From the NCBI RefSeq assembly GCF_000503775.1, contig NZ_KI629782.1, positions 2,120,579 through 2,184,578 on the forward strand: a stretch of 64,000 nucleotides of DNA, in the 5' to 3' direction. Position 1 is the first letter of the stretch; every line of letters starts with the position of its first letter. A program made the position numbers and the translations under genes. Positions 62,283-64,000 of the stretch are shown here, piece after piece. The DNA comes from Brevibacillus panacihumi W25 (GTDB taxonomy: Bacteria; Bacillota; Bacilli; Brevibacillales; Brevibacillaceae). The notes beneath the pieces were generated by a model. It searched no databases. It saw only the letters and a list, made by a program, of their open reading frames with translations, and was not told where the DNA came from.

Positions 62283-63893
62283 TTACCAGGCTGCGATGCA
62301 ACCGTCCGTACGCATATCGGTACCTCCAACCAGTACCCCATGCTCGTTTCGCCAGATGATCTGACCACGGCCAAAGTAATTTCCCGGCTGGGCCCATTTA
62401 ATGTCATGACCTTTTCGCTGCAGCGCCAGAGCCAAATGCTCAGGGAAGTGGCGCTCCAGTTCTACGGTCTTGCCCTCGAGCCACTGCCAGCGCGGCGCAT
62501 CAAGAGCCGATTGCGGATTGAGATGGAAGTCTACCGTGTTCATGACGACCTGCATATGTCCTTGCGGCTGCATGAACCCGCCCATCACCCCGAATGGTCC
62601 TACAGCTTTTCCATCCTTCGTCAGGAAGCCTGGAATAATGGTATGATACGTCCGTTTGCCCGGCTCCAAACGATTATAGTGCTCAGGATTCAGCGAGAAG
62701 TTGTGACCACGGTTCTGCATCGCAATACCTGTATCCGGAATCACGACACCGGAGCCGAAGCCCATGTAGTTGCTCTGGATGAAGGATACCATGTTGCCTT
62801 CATTGTCTGCCGTGGACAGGTAGACGGTACCGCTTCCGTTCGGTTTGCCCGGCTCTGGTGTCAAGGCCTCGTCTCCAATCAGGGAACGTCTGGCGGCAGC
62901 ATACTCGTCGGAGAGCAGCTCCTCAACCGTTACACCCATTTGTTTCGGCTCGGTAATGTAATGCATGCCATCCGTAAAGGCAAGCTTCATCGCTTCAATC
63001 TGCTTGTGATACGTATCGATCGAATCCTTCGCAGTGACGTCGAACCCTTTCATGATGTTCAATGCCATCAGCGCGACCATACCTTGACCGTTCGGCGGGA
63101 TTTCCCACACGTCATAGCCGCGGTAGTTGACGCTGATTGGCTCCACCCACTCCGGCTGGTAAGCAGCCAAATCCTCTTTGGTCAGGAAGCCGCCGCACTC
63201 GCGGGAGAATGCGTCGATTTTTTCAGCCAATTCACCGCGATAGAAGCTCTCTGCATTCGTCTCAGCGATGAGGCGCAAGGTTTGGGCATGTGCAGGCGAT
63301 TTCCAGATCTCGCCCGCCTTGGGGACATGTCCGTCAGGGGCAAAGGTCTTGAACCAATGCTCAAATTCTGCACCCGTGCATGATTTTTTAAATTTTTTAT
63401 AGGCCTGGTTCCAGTAGAAAGCCAGCGTCGGGGAGAGCGGGTAGCCATTCTCCGCATATTCGATAGCTGGTTTGAGCACTTCGGTCAAAGGCAAGCGGCC
63501 AAAGCGCTTCGACAATGCCGCCCAAGCGCCCGGCGCACCCGGTACCGTTACCGGAGTCCATCCCAGCACTGGCATTTCTTCATGCCCTTTGGCTTTCACA
63601 GCGTCGATGGAAATGCTTTGCGGAGAAGGACCGCTTGCATTGAGACCATACAACTCGTCTTTTATCCAAACCAGTGCAAAAGCATCTCCGCCAATTCCGT
63701 TGGATGTCGGCTCCACGACCGTCAGGCAAGCAGCGGTCGCGATCGCTGCGTCAACGGCATTTCCGCCTTTCTTCAATATATCCAAACCTGCCTGTGCAGC
63801 CAGCGGTTGAGAAGTGGCAACCATGCCATTCTTTGCAAAAGTCGTCATACGCCGGGATGCGTACGGGTATTCGTGTGCATCGAATTGCGTCAT
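62283..63893 (-). CDS. Gamma-glutamyltransferase family protein (YwrD-like)
   Basis: 536 aa Ntn-hydrolase. GMVATSQPLAAQAGLDILKKGGNAVDAAIA and NGIGGDAF at the N-terminus; the autoprocessing site precedes Thr356 in GSGTVYLSTAD, the nucleophile of the small subunit; GGFMQPQGHMQVVMN and DAPRWQW follow. No signal peptide, so unlike secreted Ggt it should act in the cytoplasm, as proposed for YwrD. It may transfer or hydrolyse gamma-glutamyl groups; the exact substrate is unknown. ATG 63893 behind GGGGGT. Confidence 0.88.
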   Translation of the reverse strand: MTQFDAHEYPYASRRMTTFAKNGMVATSQPLAAQAGLDILKKGGNAVDAAIATAACLTVVEPTSNGIGGDAFALVWIKDELYGLNASGPSPQSISIDAVKAKGHEEMPVLGWTPVTVPGAPGAWAALSKRFGRLPLTEVLKPAIEYAENGYPLSPTLAFYWNQAYKKFKKSCTGAEFEHWFKTFAPDGHVPKAGEIWKSPAHAQTLRLIAETNAESFYRGELAEKIDAFSRECGGFLTKEDLAAYQPEWVEPISVNYRGYDVWEIPPNGQGMVALMALNIMKGFDVTAKDSIDTYHKQIEAMKLAFTDGMHYITEPKQMGVTVEELLSDEYAAARRSLIGDEALTPEPGKPNGSGTVYLSTADNEGNMVSFIQSNYMGFGSGVVIPDTGIAMQNRGHNFSLNPEHYNRLEPGKRTYHTIIPGFLTKDGKAVGPFGVMGGFMQPQGHMQVVMNTVDFHLNPQSALDAPRWQWLEGKTVELERHFPEHLALALQRKGHDIKWAQPGNYFGRGQIIWRNEHGVLVGGTDMRTDGCIAAW

Positions 63894-63923
63894 CTTGTGT
63901 ACCCCCAGTTTTCTAGTGAGATC

Positions 63924-64000
63924 CTATCCAATAAAAAAGAAGCCGTACGCCATCGAAACGATGATGACCAGTGCAGGATGCACCTTCCACGTCTCCAAAA
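63924..64000 (-). CDS. Probable chromate transporter, C-terminus only
   Basis: The minus strand is open from the window edge to TAG 63924-63926; the visible end reads LETWKVHPALVIIVSMAYGFFFIG. The KVHPALVIIVS..YG pattern is typical of the last helix of CHR-family chromate transporters. Only about 25 residues are seen, so the call is tentative. It would be upstream of the gamma-glutamyltransferase gene. Confidence 0.5.
   Translation of the reverse strand, partial: LETWKVHPALVIIVSMAYGFFFIG

Noticed and set aside
1-64000. CRISPR array, prophage, transposase, tRNA or rRNA genes
   Set aside because: No regularly spaced short repeats, no phage structural or integrase genes, no DDE transposase text, and no cloverleaf or rRNA segments were recognised on reading both strands.

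Overview
The window reads as chromosome of a spore-forming, monoderm Firmicute of moderate GC. Gene style, Shine-Dalgarno sites close to AGGAGG, frequent TTG/GTG starts and the mix of families (PadR/HAAS pair, YerA-type adenine deaminase, PurSQL, a SpoVIF-like protein) suggest Bacillales, family Paenibacillaceae, most likely Brevibacillus. The genus is an inference; no rRNA or other marker gene lies in the window.

Layout: (1) 1-5.4 kb: 3' end of an IMP dehydrogenase, an aldo/keto reductase, then an AT-richer patch with a repeat element (R1), an ANT(6)-type aminoglycoside nucleotidyltransferase broken by an in-frame amber codon, and a PadR/HAAS regulator-membrane pair. (2) 4.2-10.2 kb: an ABC importer of the spermidine/putrescine type, co-transcribed with an M20 peptidase and divergent from an IclR regulator. 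(3) 10.3-13.3 kb: mocR-azlC-azlD-kinase. (4) 13.4-20.7 kb: repeat R2, a secreted two-repeat protein, livHMGF without a binding protein, and an adenine deaminase. (5) 20.9-24.5 kb: small membrane proteins, a marR-MFS pair, and a TetR gene with a membrane-protein gene, both preceded by the same 16-base palindromic motif.

(6) 24.6-39.6 kb: purine biosynthesis on the minus strand, purCSQLFMN and then purHD. The two blocks are separated by about 5 kb of unrelated genes (SpoVIF-like, a frameshifted WYL regulator, DinB, an HhH protein, repeat R3 and an AT-rich row of small, mostly membrane, proteins). A terminator follows purN, and purH has its own promoter with almost the same architecture as that of purC, so the two halves can still be controlled together by PurR. 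(7) 39.8-46.8 kb: iron alcohol dehydrogenase, M29 aminopeptidase, an ANT(9)/AadA-like gene with a lipoprotein gene lying between the aminopeptidase 3' end and a decayed second copy of that 3' end, a DoxX-like protein, an epimerase, a lipoprotein and a DUF169 protein.

(8) 47.1-61.1 kb: a 15-gene Tad/Flp (type IVb) pilus locus, all on the minus strand: prepilin peptidase, RcpC/CpaB, TadZ, TadA, TadB, TadC, Flp pilin, a terminator-like hairpin, then an accessory set that I do not recognise as a described system: two VWA-domain lipoproteins, a signal-bearing protein with Pro-Gln-Leu repeats, two tandem paralogs of unknown family, a polytopic membrane protein and two TadE/TadG-like pseudopilins. 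This is the best candidate here for an under-described system. (9) 61.3-64 kb: a small membrane protein, a thioredoxin-like protein, a cytosolic-type gamma-glutamyltransferase and the 3' end of a probable chromate transporter.

A family of about 225-base, hairpin-forming dispersed repeats (R1-R4, all in the same orientation) occurs in four intergenic spaces. I saw no tRNA, rRNA, CRISPR array, transposase, phage gene or replication origin.
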